From the NCBI GenBank assembly GCA_016744355.1, contig JADGEN010000019.1, positions 1 to 47,185 on the forward strand: DNA of 47,185 bases. Direction: 5' to 3'. This stretch comes from Halieaceae bacterium (GTDB lineage Bacteria; Pseudomonadota; Gammaproteobacteria; Pseudomonadales; Halieaceae). The position numbers and the translations under genes were made by a program. The notes under the pieces were generated by a model. It searched no databases. It was not told the origin of the DNA and worked only from the letters and a program-made list of their open reading frames with translations. Every line of letters begins with the position of its first letter. Positions within the stretch are counted from its first letter, which is position 1. Shown here piece by piece: positions 9,191 through 18,367 of this stretch.

Positions 9191-10687
9191 ATGAGTGAGC
9201 AACAGAACAATACAGAATCACAGGCTGATGAGAACAAGCTTATAGCTGAGCGCCGTAGCAAGCTTACCGAGCTGCGCACCAGAGGTAATGCTTTTCCCAA
9301 TGACTTCCGTCGCACAGCCTATGCCGACGAATTGCAGGAGAAGTATGGTGACGAGGGAAAGGAAGATCTCGAAGCGCAGAATAGTATTTTTTCGGTTTGT
9401 GGGCGGCTCATTCGTAATCGCGGCGCCTTCTTACTGATTCAGGACGGCAAAGACCAGATCCAGCTATACATCAACCGCAAAGCACTTAGTGCGGAAACCC
9501 TGGCCGATATCAAAAGCTGGGATCTGGGCGATATTGTGGCAGCCACTGGCCCCCTGCATAAATCTGGTAAGGGCGATCTATATATTAATATTGAGGAAGC
9601 GCGTCTGCTCACCAAAGCATTGCGCCCACTTCCAGATAAGTTTCATGGACTCGCTGATCAGGAAACACGATATCGTCAGCGTTACGTAGACCTGATTGTG
9701 AGCCCAGAGTCCAGAAATGTGTTTCAGTTGCGCTCCCAAATTGTCGACTTCATCCGACAGTACATGAAAGGCCTGGATTTCATGGAAGTTGAAACGCCCA
9801 TGATGCAGGTGATACCAGGCGGCGCAGTCGCCAAGCCGTTCGTGACTCACCACAACGCTCTCGATCTGGACATGTATTTGCGTATCGCTCCCGAGCTGTA
9901 TTTGAAAAGGCTGGTGGTAGGGGGTTTTGAACGCGTTTTTGAAATTAACCGCAGCTTTCGAAACGAGGGCTTGTCGACCCGGCACAACCCTGAGTTTACG
10001 ATGCTGGAGTTCTATCAGGCCTATGCGGATTACAAGGAGCTGATGGATCTAACTGAGGATATGCTGCGTAAGCTTGCGCAGAGTGTTCTTGGTGACACCG
10101 TTGTAGAATCACAAGGTAGCCATTACGATTTTTCCAAGCCTTTTGTCCGAATGACCGTGCTGGAATCTGTTTTGCACTACAATCCCGAACTATCTGAGCA
10201 GCAGTTGAATGAAGAGAGCAGCGCGAGGGCTGTAGCAGAGAACCTGGGTATCCATCTCAAGGATAGCTGGGGTCTTGGGAAGGTACAGATCGAAATTTTT
10301 GAAAAGACGGTAGAACACTTGCTAGATCAGCCCACATTTATTACTGCGTATCCCACGGAGGTTTCACCTTTGGCGAGGCGCAACGATGATAACCCCTTTG
10401 TTACTGATCGATTTGAGTTTTTTGTCGGGGGTCGCGAGCTGGCAAATGGTTTCTCAGAGTTAAATGATGCGGAGGACCAGGCTGATCGCTTTCGCGAGCA
10501 GGTTGCCGAAAAAGATGCGGGGGACGAAGAGGCCATGCATTTCGATCACGACTATATTCGCGCTTTAGAATACGGCCTACCGCCAACAGCAGGAGAGGGC
10601 ATTGGTATTGATCGTTTGGTGATGCTCTTCACAGACTCACCATCAATTCGCGATGTATTGCTGTTTCCTCACATGCGTCCGGAATAA
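9191..10687 (+). CDS. lysS: Lysyl-tRNA synthetase, class II
   Basis: Charges tRNA-Lys with lysine. The 498-residue product has the N-terminal anticodon-binding OB fold (about 65-145) and a class II catalytic core: motif 2 around residues 252-275 ([19 protein letters not shown]) and motif 3 near the C-terminus ([14 protein letters not shown]). The catalytic region also shows the [12 protein letters not shown] segment characteristic of LysRS. The start is ATG 9191. It follows prfB after 53 bases and probably shares its transcript. Identification is secure. Confidence 0.97.
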   Translation: MSEQQNNTESQADENKLIAERRSKLTELRTRGNAFPNDFRRTAYADELQEKYGDEGKEDLEAQNSIFSVCGRLIRNRGAFLLIQDGKDQIQLYINRKALSAETLADIKSWDLGDIVAATGPLHKSGKGDLYINIEEARLLTKALRPLPDKFHGLADQETRYRQRYVDLIVSPESRNVFQLRSQIVDFIRQYMKGLDFMEVETPMMQVIPGGAVAKPFVTHHNALDLDMYLRIAPELYLKRLVVGGFERVFEINRSFRNEGLSTRHNPEFTMLEFYQAYADYKELMDLTEDMLRKLAQSVLGDTVVESQGSHYDFSKPFVRMTVLESVLHYNPELSEQQLNEESSARAVAENLGIHLKDSWGLGKVQIEIFEKTVEHLLDQPTFITAYPTEVSPLARRNDDNPFVTDRFEFFVGGRELANGFSELNDAEDQADRFREQVAEKDAGDEEAMHFDHDYIRALEYGLPPTAGEGIGIDRLVMLFTDSPSIRDVLLFPHMRPE

Positions 10688-10752
10688 AACCTGAATATTT
10701 CAGAAATTTATCTTACACTCGGTGTTGATATCGATTCCGAAGGAGTTTTCCT

Positions 10753-11346
10753 TTGTTACGAATAAACACCAAGTGTGCAATCCTTGTGGCCCTGTTTTTG
10801 CTGCAGGCATGCACTGCTGCGAAGCCTGTCGAGGAAATGAAGCCTGCGACGGAAAAAGAGCCCATCCCAGAACTGACGTTGAATTTGGCAGAGGAGAACT
10901 GTAGCTGCGAGCTTGCAGAAGGACTTGATTATACCTTTCTGGAAAAGGGCTTCAGCGAGCTGGTGGCGGGTGATCATATAGAGGCTGTTCAGTCGTTTCA
11001 GCGTTATCAACGCCTGGAGCAGTCCGCGGAAGCAAATTGGGAATCAGGCATCGCGATTGCCTATGTCAGTACGCTGCCCAAGAGTCCGTTTTATGACCCT
11101 GTCGAAGCGCAAAAAGCGTTCAATATATTGAAAACTCAAAAGAAGGAACAGGGAGTAAAAGGCAAGAATTTGCACGAGAGAGCGCTATTCATGCGAGATG
11201 CCCTTGAGGCTTTTCTTGTGATGCAGCGTCATATGAATGACTTACAAGTCGCCAACACCACTTTGGCGCAGGATCTCAAGAAACGGGAGGAGGCGCTCAA
11301 GCGTCTGCGTGAGCTAGCTCTGGGTCAATCGGCAGTACAACCGTAA
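10753..11346 (+). CDS. Predicted lipoprotein with C-terminal coiled coil, function unknown
   Basis: I do not recognise the family. The 197-residue product begins with a lipoprotein signal peptide: basic start, hydrophobic core [11 protein letters not shown] and the lipobox cysteine C20 (LLQAC), followed by TAAK, which lacks the aspartate inner-membrane retention signal at +2. The middle part is helical; the segment about 150-190 ([22 protein letters not shown]) looks like a coiled coil. The start is TTG 10753 with a strong AAGGAG site 7 bases upstream. The 3' end overlaps the convergent histidine kinase gene by 50 bases (11297-11346). The architecture recalls QseG/YfhG, an outer-membrane lipoprotein beside the QseE kinase, but I see no sequence match that I could defend. 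Confidence 0.75.
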   Translation: MLRINTKCAILVALFLLQACTAAKPVEEMKPATEKEPIPELTLNLAEENCSCELAEGLDYTFLEKGFSELVAGDHIEAVQSFQRYQRLEQSAEANWESGIAIAYVSTLPKSPFYDPVEAQKAFNILKTQKKEQGVKGKNLHERALFMRDALEAFLVMQRHMNDLQVANTTLAQDLKKREEALKRLRELALGQSAVQP

Positions 11347-12826
11347 AGGTTGACCCCACTCCTGGCTCACTGGCCACGCGGATAAAACCGCCCATCAATT
11401 CGCAATACTCTGTGCAAATAGCCAGGCCAAGGCCAGTGCCCCCATAGTTCGCGCTGGTGTGTGAGTCAGCTTGTATGAAAGCGTCAAACACACGAGATTG
11501 CTGCTCTTCATTCATACCAATGCCCGTGTCGCGCACATTAAATTCTACCCACCCGCTGCGGCCTTCTATAGCCTTGCCATACACAGAAATATAACCATTC
11601 TCAGTAAATTTGCAGGCATTGCTCAGCAGGTTGAGGAAGATCTGGCGAAATTTGCTCACATCGGTATACAGGATGGGTAACGCGCTCAGGTCCCCAATTT
11701 TGAGTGTGTTACCTCGCTCTTTCACCAGGGGCGCAAGAGATTCGCAAACCTGGGTGAGTGCTTCTTCCGGGTTCAGGGTCTCACAGTGAAGCGACATTTT
11801 CCCGGTCTCTATTTTGGATAGATCAAGGATGTCATTGATCAGGGATAGGAGTTGCCTGCCGGATAATACAATTTTGTTCAGGTCCTTTTGGAACTGAGGG
11901 CGATCAACCTCTCGTTTGTCGTCCAGTTCGTCATGTAGCATTTCACTGTAGCCGATGATGGCATTGAGGGGAGTGCGCAATTCGTGGCTGACATTGGCAA
12001 GAAAGATGCTCTTTGCTGCGCTGGCATCATCAGCTGCCTCTTTTGCCTGCTGTACATCGTAGATGGCATTGCGCAACTTATCGGACATAGTGTTGAAGGC
12101 GTTGGCTAAGTCACCCAATTCACTCTTGTCGTCAAAGTCATCGATTCGATAGTTGAGGTCTCCCGCCCCCAGGCGCTCTGTCCCAGTTTTAAGCCGTTGT
12201 AGTGATGTGTTTGTGTAGCGCACCAGGAAAAAACCGAGAGTGGCGGTAAGAAAAATAGATGCGAGAAATCCGATTATGGTAATTCTGTCAGTAAGGGCAA
12301 TAGTACGATCGATAATAGCGGCTTGTTGTACCGCGATATAGGTCTGCCTATTTTCGAGTTCAAGCAGGTCCCGCCTCGCTTCCATATAGAATCGCGGGTC
12401 ATTGGCGTCTATCTGATAATTTTCATCGTTGTAGTTGCGGTAAAACTCTAGCCAACGTTCTAGTAGAGTGCTGCTGCTGTCGCCCAGCTTTTGATAGCCT
12501 GCCTGTGTGACGTTGTGGCTGACCCGGCCCATCCTTGTAATTTTTAGTGAAATGTCTCCCAGCTCATCCTCTGCATTTTCTAATTCTTCCTGTTCCAGCG
12601 GCTCCTCGGTAGTCTCTCTCAAAGTGGCCAGCACTAGAAATTGTTGCCTCTGGCGCTCAAGTAGTTGCTCTAGCTCTGTAGCGAGTTGTCCTGCGGTAAC
12701 CGATTTGCGGTAGGCCACCATACTCTCACTACGGGCGTAACTTCCCCAAAAGTGGTTGCCTACGTTAGCCGCAAACAAGATAAGGATCGTGAACAGAGAC
12801 AGTACTAGCCGGCGGCGTAAGCTCAT
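11297..12826 (-). CDS. Membrane sensor histidine kinase
   Basis: A two-component kinase of 509 residues. It has a first membrane helix (about 7-25), a periplasmic, mostly helical sensor region (about 26-180), a second membrane helix (about 182-202), a HAMP linker (about 203-257) and a HisKA domain with phospho-acceptor H281 ([14 protein letters not shown]). The HATPase domain has N-box [13 protein letters not shown] and G-boxes DTGIGM and GGTGLGL. There is no fused receiver domain, so it should pass phosphate to the receiver proteins encoded just upstream. The start is ATG 12826, overlapping the upstream gene by 4 bases (12823-12826): translational coupling. It is the last gene of a three-gene operon. 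The 3' end overlaps a convergent lipoprotein gene. The stimulus is unknown. Confidence 0.92.
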   Translation of the reverse strand: MSLRRRLVLSLFTILILFAANVGNHFWGSYARSESMVAYRKSVTAGQLATELEQLLERQRQQFLVLATLRETTEEPLEQEELENAEDELGDISLKITRMGRVSHNVTQAGYQKLGDSSSTLLERWLEFYRNYNDENYQIDANDPRFYMEARRDLLELENRQTYIAVQQAAIIDRTIALTDRITIIGFLASIFLTATLGFFLVRYTNTSLQRLKTGTERLGAGDLNYRIDDFDDKSELGDLANAFNTMSDKLRNAIYDVQQAKEAADDASAAKSIFLANVSHELRTPLNAIIGYSEMLHDELDDKREVDRPQFQKDLNKIVLSGRQLLSLINDILDLSKIETGKMSLHCETLNPEEALTQVCESLAPLVKERGNTLKIGDLSALPILYTDVSKFRQIFLNLLSNACKFTENGYISVYGKAIEGRSGWVEFNVRDTGIGMNEEQQSRVFDAFIQADSHTSANYGGTGLGLAICTEYCELMGGFIRVASEPGVGSTFTVVLPIDPELAHADA

Positions 12827-13197
12827 GCGCGCGTTAGTTTCTCTATCTTGATGAGTAAGCCGGGGAAGTCGATAGGCTTGGTAGCATAGTCATCGCAGCC
12901 GGCCTCCAAGGCATTCAGCCTGTCTGATTCCATCGCATGTGCAGTGAGCGCGATGAGGGGGATATGTTTTATTCGGTCGTCCTCTCGGGCATGTCGGCAG
13001 GCGGTCCAGCCATCCATTACTGGAAGGTTCATGTCCATTAAAACAACGCAGGGAAGCTTGCTGACCATCAACTCAAGTGCCTTTTTTCCGTCTCCTGCCC
13101 ATATGACCTCCAGCCCTGCACGCTTGAGGCGACGGATTAGCATTTCGCGATTGAGTTCATTGTCTTCTACTAACAGGATTGGGTTTTTACTGTTCAT
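12823..13197 (-). CDS. Single-domain response regulator (receiver only)
   Basis: A 124-residue CheY/DivK-type receiver protein without an output domain. Visible residues are the acidic pair E11-D12 ([13 protein letters not shown]), phospho-acceptor D55 ([13 protein letters not shown]), the threonine in LIALTAHAM and the conserved lysine in DDYATKPID. Receivers of this kind act by phosphorylation-dependent binding or as phosphate shuttles. It lies between the cyclase and kinase genes and overlaps each by 4 bases (13194-13197 and 12823-12826), so the three proteins are made together. The likely role is to be phosphorylated by the adjacent kinase, either as a shuttle or as a sink that limits phosphorylation of the cyclase receiver. 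That role is inference. Confidence 0.92.
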   Translation of the reverse strand: MNSKNPILLVEDNELNREMLIRRLKRAGLEVIWAGDGKKALELMVSKLPCVVLMDMNLPVMDGWTACRHAREDDRIKHIPLIALTAHAMESDRLNALEAGCDDYATKPIDFPGLLIKIEKLTRA

Positions 13198-14639
13198 GAT
13201 TCCAGCCCCTTGATGTGATGAATTAGGACGGGTTGGTCTATGCCCTTTACTTTCTCGGTTTGGCTGCGTCCTATTCGATAGTTGAGCTTTAACTTCTGTA
13301 GGGTGCTGTCAGAGGCGAGAATCTCACCTCCCGCCGTAAATTCTTCTATACGCGAAGTTAAGTTCATTGGGTGGCCGACGAAACCATATTTACTTCTTCG
13401 TTCAGAGCCTATATTTCCTGCGATCACATCACCCGTGTTCAGTGCGATGCCCATAGTGATTTCTGGTAAGCCCTCAGATTGGTTAATAGCGTTTATTTTC
13501 CCCATTGCGTCCTGCATGGCCAGAGCGCATTTTACAGCTCTGTCAGCGTCATCGTCGCGATGTTGGGGAGCACCAAACACGGCCAGAATAGCATCACCGA
13601 TAAACTCATCGATGGTGCCTTGGTGGGCCATGATTATGTCGGTCATTTCACCCAGATAGCGATTCAGTATCTTTACAACCTGAGCTGGTTCCAGAAGCTC
13701 GCTAATACTGGTGAAACCCCTGATATCCGACATCATGATAGTCACTTCACGCAGGTCACCGCCAAGTTCCAGGCCCTCGGGGCGTTCCAGAATGTCGGTA
13801 ACAATTTCATCAGAGAGATAGCGCCCGAAAGTAGCGCGGATAAACTTTTCGTTACGCTCGAGTTGCTGCCTGAATTGTTGTTCGCGGTCGTGCCATCGCT
13901 TGCGTTCTATGCCAGCCTTAATTCTGGCCTGTAAAAGCACCGGGTTGAAGGGTTTGAACATATAATCGTCGGCTCCGGCTTCGATGCAATCGATGATGCC
14001 ATCCATATCCTGGCGACCGGAAATCATGATAACTGGCGTAGCACGCCACTCGGGGTTTTCCTTGATGCGTCGTAGTACTTCGTGGCCATCCATTCCCGGC
14101 ATAAACAGGTCCAGTAATACCACGTCAACATCTGTTTCCCTGAGGGTACTCAAGGCTTCTTCACCACCTGCCGCAGTGATGACAAAGTGTCCTGCACGTG
14201 ATAAATGGCGTGCTACCAACTCCCGGTTCTCCTGCAGATCGTCTACGGCCAGAATGAAGCCGGGTTCCGAGTCAATTACCCGTCGGTCTCTGCTTGGCTC
14301 ATTGACACCTAGGCCCTGGGCCGTATCTACAGCTTTTAGCAAACGTGAGAAAGTGTCGTCGAGCTCACTCGAAAGCCCGGTAATATCTTCCTGTAGCATC
14401 TCGGTGTAGCCCTTGATAGCGGCGAGTGCATTCATCAGGTCGTGAGCGTTGTCATCGTCCTCACTTTCGCCTAAAAGGCTTTCCAGTTTCTTTGCGCCTT
14501 TAAATAAGTGCGCAAAGTCATCCTGGTTTTGACCTGTAAGCCTGGTCTCGAGTTTTTCGAAAAGCGCTCGAAGTTCGGCCACCGAACGCAATAGCAGGTC
14601 GCTGCCAAAAGCGGGGGACTGATTTGCTTTTTTTGTCAC
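13194..14639 (-). CDS. Response regulator with class III nucleotide cyclase output
   Basis: The 481-residue cytoplasmic protein has three parts. Residues about 60-105 resemble a HisKA dimerisation helix pair, with H66 in HDLMNALAAIKGYTEML. A receiver domain (about 127-245) has D133-D134, phospho-acceptor D177 (LLDLFMPGMDG) and K229. A class III cyclase domain (about 297-478) has metal-binding D305 (SDIRGFTS) and D349 (GDAILAVFGAP) and transition-state residues N426 and R430 (PMNLTSRIE). The purine-contact positions are E345 and G419 rather than the lysine and aspartate/threonine of well-studied adenylate cyclases, so the choice between cAMP and cGMP is open. The start is GTG 14639; the gene leads the operon with the receiver and kinase genes. 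Phosphorylation by that kinase probably controls cyclic nucleotide synthesis. Confidence 0.9.
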   Translation of the reverse strand: MTKKANQSPAFGSDLLLRSVAELRALFEKLETRLTGQNQDDFAHLFKGAKKLESLLGESEDDDNAHDLMNALAAIKGYTEMLQEDITGLSSELDDTFSRLLKAVDTAQGLGVNEPSRDRRVIDSEPGFILAVDDLQENRELVARHLSRAGHFVITAAGGEEALSTLRETDVDVVLLDLFMPGMDGHEVLRRIKENPEWRATPVIMISGRQDMDGIIDCIEAGADDYMFKPFNPVLLQARIKAGIERKRWHDREQQFRQQLERNEKFIRATFGRYLSDEIVTDILERPEGLELGGDLREVTIMMSDIRGFTSISELLEPAQVVKILNRYLGEMTDIIMAHQGTIDEFIGDAILAVFGAPQHRDDDADRAVKCALAMQDAMGKINAINQSEGLPEITMGIALNTGDVIAGNIGSERRSKYGFVGHPMNLTSRIEEFTAGGEILASDSTLQKLKLNYRIGRSQTEKVKGIDQPVLIHHIKGLES

Positions 14640-14654
14640 GGGTCGGCCAGTTCC

Positions 14655-14706
14655 TATAGCGAGTTTTACCTAGGGAGAGTATAGCGAGGCGGAGGCAACT
14701 GTGGAA
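14655..14706 (-). promoter_or_regulatory. Candidate promoter and direct repeats upstream of the cyclase operon
   Basis: In the 165-base divergent gap (14640-14804) the 9-mer TATAGCGAG occurs twice, at 14655-14663 and 14680-14688, 25 bases apart. Read on the minus strand there is a possible -10 TATACT (14683-14678) and a possible -35 TCCACA (14705-14700) with a 16-base spacer; one repeat overlaps this -10. This is weak, pattern-only evidence. No clear TGTGA-N6-TCACA Crp site is visible in the gap. Confidence 0.35.
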
Positions 14707-14804
14707 TCAGGGATTTCGTTCAGCTAATTGCGTTTCGGTAGTGCGCATTCTTCTAACTTTGGGGTATTATTGGGGGATGGTTTATATGGAAAGGGCTTTC
14801 ATAC

Positions 14805-15467
14805 ATGTCAGGTGCTTCTATGTTACAGCAAGTTGAAATATTTCAGGGTCTCTCACAGGAAGAGCTGGATGCATTAGCAGCGACTAGTGCGAGCCGGTCA
14901 TTTCCCAAAAATACCGTTGTTATCCACGAGAACGACGCGGCAGATTCATTGTTTGTCATTGAGTCGGGTAAAGTGAAAGTGTATTGCAGCGACAAAAATG
15001 GCAAAGAGTTCATTATGAACACCCAGAGCTCGGGTGATTATTTTGGCGAGCTGGCACTGGTCGACGATTCCACGCGTTCGGCCTCGGTGCGCACGGTCGA
15101 GAAATCCAGCTTCTGTATCATCTACAAAGAAGACTTTAATCGCGTCCTTGATCAGTATCCGAATATAGGCCGGCAGCTAATTCGCAACCTCGCCCAGCGA
15201 GTCCGCAAATTAACAGCTGATGTAAAAAGTTTGGCTCTACAGGATGTGTATGGTCGAGTCGCCAATGTTCTTATGGATTTGTCAGAAGAGCGTGGAGATG
15301 GAACTCTTTATATCCCCGAAAAGCTAACACAACAGGACATTGCAGATCGAGTAGGTGCATCTCGAGAGATGGTAGCCCGAATTCTAAAAGATCTGACCAT
15401 TGGTGAGTACATACGCTTTGAGGGTCGGCATATTATTATCAATACGCGTTTACCTGCAAAGTATTAG
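14805..15467 (+). CDS. Crp/Fnr-family cyclic-nucleotide-binding transcription regulator
   Basis: The 220-residue protein has an N-terminal cyclic-nucleotide-binding domain (about 8-120) and a C-terminal winged helix-turn-helix (about 150-215). The phosphate-binding cassette is intact: G81-E82-L83-A84-L85 ... R91-S92-A93, as in true cAMP receptors, and there are no Fnr-type N-terminal cysteines. The recognition helix SREMVARILKDL (186-197) keeps the R-E-x-x-x-R residues that E. coli CRP uses to read TGTGA. It is divergent from the cyclase operon, so it is the obvious candidate receptor for that cyclic nucleotide. The start is ATG 14805 with an AAAGGG site; ATG 14820 is an alternative. Its last 4 bases overlap the convergent xseA. 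Confidence 0.93.
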   Translation: MSGASMLQQVEIFQGLSQEELDALAATSASRSFPKNTVVIHENDAADSLFVIESGKVKVYCSDKNGKEFIMNTQSSGDYFGELALVDDSTRSASVRTVEKSSFCIIYKEDFNRVLDQYPNIGRQLIRNLAQRVRKLTADVKSLALQDVYGRVANVLMDLSEERGDGTLYIPEKLTQQDIADRVGASREMVARILKDLTIGEYIRFEGRHIIINTRLPAKY

Positions 15468-16687
15468 TCTTCGACTTTATCTACGCGCAGGTGCAGGCGG
15501 CCTTTTGCCAGTACAGCTTGCACCGCATCGCCCTGGCTGAGCGTGCCAGCATCCGTCACCACATTTCCGCTGGCGTCTGTAATAATTGCATAACCTCTTT
15601 GCAGCGAGCGCAGTGGGCTAAGCGAGTCGAGCATTTGGCCCAGATGGGCTAGCCGAGTGCCAGCGTGCTCTAGTTTGCGTTGCATAGCGTTGTGCAGGCG
15701 CTGCTCTAGATCATCGAGGCGCTGGCTTTGTTCTCGAAGTTGATGCCCTGGATGTCGCAGGCGGCGGCGCAAGTTTTCCAGGTCCCGAGCCGCATCTGAT
15801 AGTTTTCTTCGAATGAGTTGCTGTAACCTTTGTTCTGCTGCCTTAAGCTGGTTTTGCCATTCGCGCTGATCCGGGCTGAGCATTTCCGCCGCCGCAGAGG
15901 GGGTGGCCGCGCGTGCATCTGCCACCATGTCGGCAATGGTGAAGTCGATTTCATGGCCAACTGCGCTGACAATCGGTAGCTCGCTGTCGGCTATTGCCCT
16001 GGCCACTATTTCTTCGTTGAATGCCCATAAGTCTTCCAGAGAACCGCCGCCGCGCCCCACGATTAGTGCATCCAGGTTAACCGCTCCCTCGCTCTGCCAA
16101 CGATTAACCCGGGCGATGGCGGCGCTGATCTCCGGGGCCGCGTTTTGCCCCTGTACGGCAACAGGAATAATTGAGACTGCTATGCCAGGGCAGCGTCGCT
16201 TTAGCACGGTGAGAATGTCGTGAATTGCCGCTCCGGTGGGAGAGGTTATGACGCCCAGATGATTGATGGAGTCGGGAATCGCTTTTTTCTGTGAGCCGTC
16301 AAATAAGCCTTCGTCTGCCAATTTTGCCTTGAGCCGTTCGAAGGCGGCCTGCAACGCACCGGCACCTGCCGGTTCCATGAATTCCGCAATGAGCTGAAAT
16401 TCACCCCGTCCTTCATACAGGGAAACCCGGCAACGCAGGCGGACAGCATCGCCATTCTTTGGGTTTAGCTTTAGCCGCTGGTTTTTATTGCGAAACATGG
16501 CGCAACGCACTTGGGCAGCGCCGTCTTTCAAAGAAAAATACCAGTGACCCGAGGACGGAGCAGCGAAGTTGCTTACCTCCCCCTCCACCCACACAAAGTC
16601 AAAATGGCTCTCCAGCAGGGTTCGCGCCTGGCGGTTGAGTTGGCTGACACTCAAAGTCGTTGGAGTGGTGTCGTAACTACTTGTCAT
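15464..16687 (-). CDS. xseA: Exodeoxyribonuclease VII large subunit
   Basis: Catalytic subunit of exonuclease VII, which with XseB degrades single-stranded DNA. The 407-residue product has the N-terminal OB fold (SVSQLNRQARTLLE through WVEGEVSNF and SGHWYFSLKD), the catalytic-core motifs GVITSPTGAAIHDIL and LIVGRGGGSLEDLWAFNEE, SAVGHEIDFTIAD and PSAAAEMLSPD, a helical coiled-coil region (about 275-360) and the C-terminal SPLRSLQRGYAI segment. It is about 50 residues shorter than E. coli XseA, mainly through a shorter coiled-coil stalk. The start is ATG 16687, divergent from guaB. xseB is not in the window. The xseA-guaB-guaA arrangement is common in gammaproteobacteria. Confidence 0.95.
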   Translation of the reverse strand: MTSSYDTTPTTLSVSQLNRQARTLLESHFDFVWVEGEVSNFAAPSSGHWYFSLKDGAAQVRCAMFRNKNQRLKLNPKNGDAVRLRCRVSLYEGRGEFQLIAEFMEPAGAGALQAAFERLKAKLADEGLFDGSQKKAIPDSINHLGVITSPTGAAIHDILTVLKRRCPGIAVSIIPVAVQGQNAAPEISAAIARVNRWQSEGAVNLDALIVGRGGGSLEDLWAFNEEIVARAIADSELPIVSAVGHEIDFTIADMVADARAATPSAAAEMLSPDQREWQNQLKAAEQRLQQLIRRKLSDAARDLENLRRRLRHPGHQLREQSQRLDDLEQRLHNAMQRKLEHAGTRLAHLGQMLDSLSPLRSLQRGYAIITDASGNVVTDAGTLSQGDAVQAVLAKGRLHLRVDKVED

Positions 16688-16773
16688 AGAGTTCGCTATT
16701 GGTAAATCCTGCGTAACTGAGCAGAATTGGGGAAATGGAGTGTGCTGTTTGTCCTTTAAGAGTGCGTAGAGTA

Positions 16774-16803
16774 TTTACGCCACTAGGGTCTAGGATTTAT
16801 AAT
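16774..16803 (+). promoter_or_regulatory. Probable guaBA promoter
   Basis: A perfect -10 TATAAT at 16798-16803 has a 4/6 -35 element TTTACG at 16774-16779 with an 18-base spacer. It lies in the 156-base xseA/guaB divergent gap and would give a leader of about 35 bases before guaB ATG 16844, which has GGGAG as ribosome site. No clear PurR-type operator was seen. Confidence 0.55.
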
Positions 16804-16843
16804 TGCATGTTTACCTCCACCGCGCCATTGGGAGAACGCCTAA

Positions 16844-18313
16844 ATGCTGAGAATTGCTCAGGAAGCTCTAACTTTTGATGATGTACTGTTACTGCCCGCC
16901 TATTCGCAGGTTGTGGCGACAGAAGTATGCCTGAAAAGTAAGTTAACACGAGGCATAGACCTCAATATTCCGCTGGTATCGGCGGCGATGGACACGGTTA
17001 CCGAGTCCGCCCTGGCTATCGCTATGGCCCAGGAAGGTGGTATAGGCATTGTGCATAAAAGTATGACGCTTGAAGATCAGGCTCTGCAAGTACGCAAAGT
17101 CAAAAAGTTCGAAAGTGGCGTGGTGAAGGATCCGATCACCATCCAGCAAAGTGCGACAGTAGCCGAACTTATGGAATTGACCTCCGCTCACGGAATATCC
17201 GGGGTCCCTGTACTCAATGGCAGCGATCTGGTCGGCATTGTTACGCGCCGCGATATGCGTTTTGAAACCAACCCTCTCAACCTGGTTTCCAGCATTATGA
17301 CCGGGCGCGAGAAATTGGTGACTGTAAAAGAGGGTGCCAGTGCTGAAAAAGTACAGGAATTATTGCATCAGCATCGCATTGAGAAAATTCTCGTTGTAAA
17401 CGACGCTTTCGATCTGTGCGGCATGATTACAGTTAAAGATTTCGATAAAGCCGAGAGCTTTCCCCACGCCTGTAAAGATTCGTACGGCCAGCTGCGCGTT
17501 GGTGCGTCGGTGGGGACAGGGTTGGATACCAACGATCGAGTAGAAGCATTAATTGCGGCCGGGGTCGATGTGCTGGTGGTTGATACCGCACATGGTCACT
17601 CTGAGAATGTCATCGCCCGAGTAAAGATGATCAAAGCAGATTTTCCCGATATACAAGTGATAGGCGGGAATATCGCCACTGCCGCAGCGGCAGTAGCATT
17701 GGTAGAAGCCGGTGCAGATGCAGTGAAAGTTGGCATAGGCCCCGGTTCTATTTGTACAACTCGAATAGTCACTGGCATAGGCGTTCCGCAAATTACCGCC
17801 ATCGCCAATGTGGCAGAAGCGCTCGCCACCACGGGTGTACCCTTAATCGCCGATGGCGGTATTCGTTTTTCCGGTGATGTGGCCAAAGCTTTGGTCGCGG
17901 GAGCGCACTCGGTGATGTTGGGCAGTATGTTCGCCGGAACTGAAGAGGCCCCTGGAGAAGTCGAGTTGTATCAGGGACGGACCTACAAAGCTTATCGCGG
18001 TATGGGTTCATTGGGGGCGATGTCCAAAACCCAGGGTTCTAGTGATCGTTACTTCCAGGACGCCAGCAAGGGTTCGGAAAAGTTGGTTCCAGAAGGCATT
18101 GAAGGTCGAGTTCCCTATAAAGGGCCGGTTGCTGCCATCGTTCATCAACTGATGGGGGGGGTGCGCTCGGCAATGGGCTACACCGGCAGTGAAAATATCG
18201 AAACAATGCGCACGCGGCCCGAATTTGTTCGGGTGACATCAGCGGGCATGTCAGAGAGCCATGTACATGACGTTTCCATCACCAAGGAAGCACCTAATTA
18301 TCCGGTGCGCTAG
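16844..18313 (+). CDS. guaB: Inosine-5'-monophosphate dehydrogenase
   Basis: Oxidises IMP to XMP with NAD+, the first committed step to GMP. The 489-residue protein is a TIM barrel interrupted by a pair of CBS domains (about 90-205, containing [10 protein letters not shown] and [12 protein letters not shown]). The catalytic cysteine is C304 in GPGSICTTR, with the phosphate loop [11 protein letters not shown] and the flap segment [10 protein letters not shown] further on. Length and residue positions match E. coli GuaB (C305). It is transcribed with guaA, 54 bases downstream, so the two enzymes that turn IMP into GMP are made together. Confidence 0.97.
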   Translation: MLRIAQEALTFDDVLLLPAYSQVVATEVCLKSKLTRGIDLNIPLVSAAMDTVTESALAIAMAQEGGIGIVHKSMTLEDQALQVRKVKKFESGVVKDPITIQQSATVAELMELTSAHGISGVPVLNGSDLVGIVTRRDMRFETNPLNLVSSIMTGREKLVTVKEGASAEKVQELLHQHRIEKILVVNDAFDLCGMITVKDFDKAESFPHACKDSYGQLRVGASVGTGLDTNDRVEALIAAGVDVLVVDTAHGHSENVIARVKMIKADFPDIQVIGGNIATAAAAVALVEAGADAVKVGIGPGSICTTRIVTGIGVPQITAIANVAEALATTGVPLIADGGIRFSGDVAKALVAGAHSVMLGSMFAGTEEAPGEVELYQGRTYKAYRGMGSLGAMSKTQGSSDRYFQDASKGSEKLVPEGIEGRVPYKGPVAAIVHQLMGGVRSAMGYTGSENIETMRTRPEFVRVTSAGMSESHVHDVSITKEAPNYPVR

Positions 18314-18367
18314 GGTTTTTCATTCCCGCGGCCCCCGGCGCATCTGTTCCACAAGTCAGGACGAATC

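Noticed and set aside
14640-14804. Crp-type operator in the cyclase/regulator gap
   Set aside because: I found no TGTGA-N6-TCACA-like sequence with both half-sites; only an unrelated 9-mer direct repeat is present.
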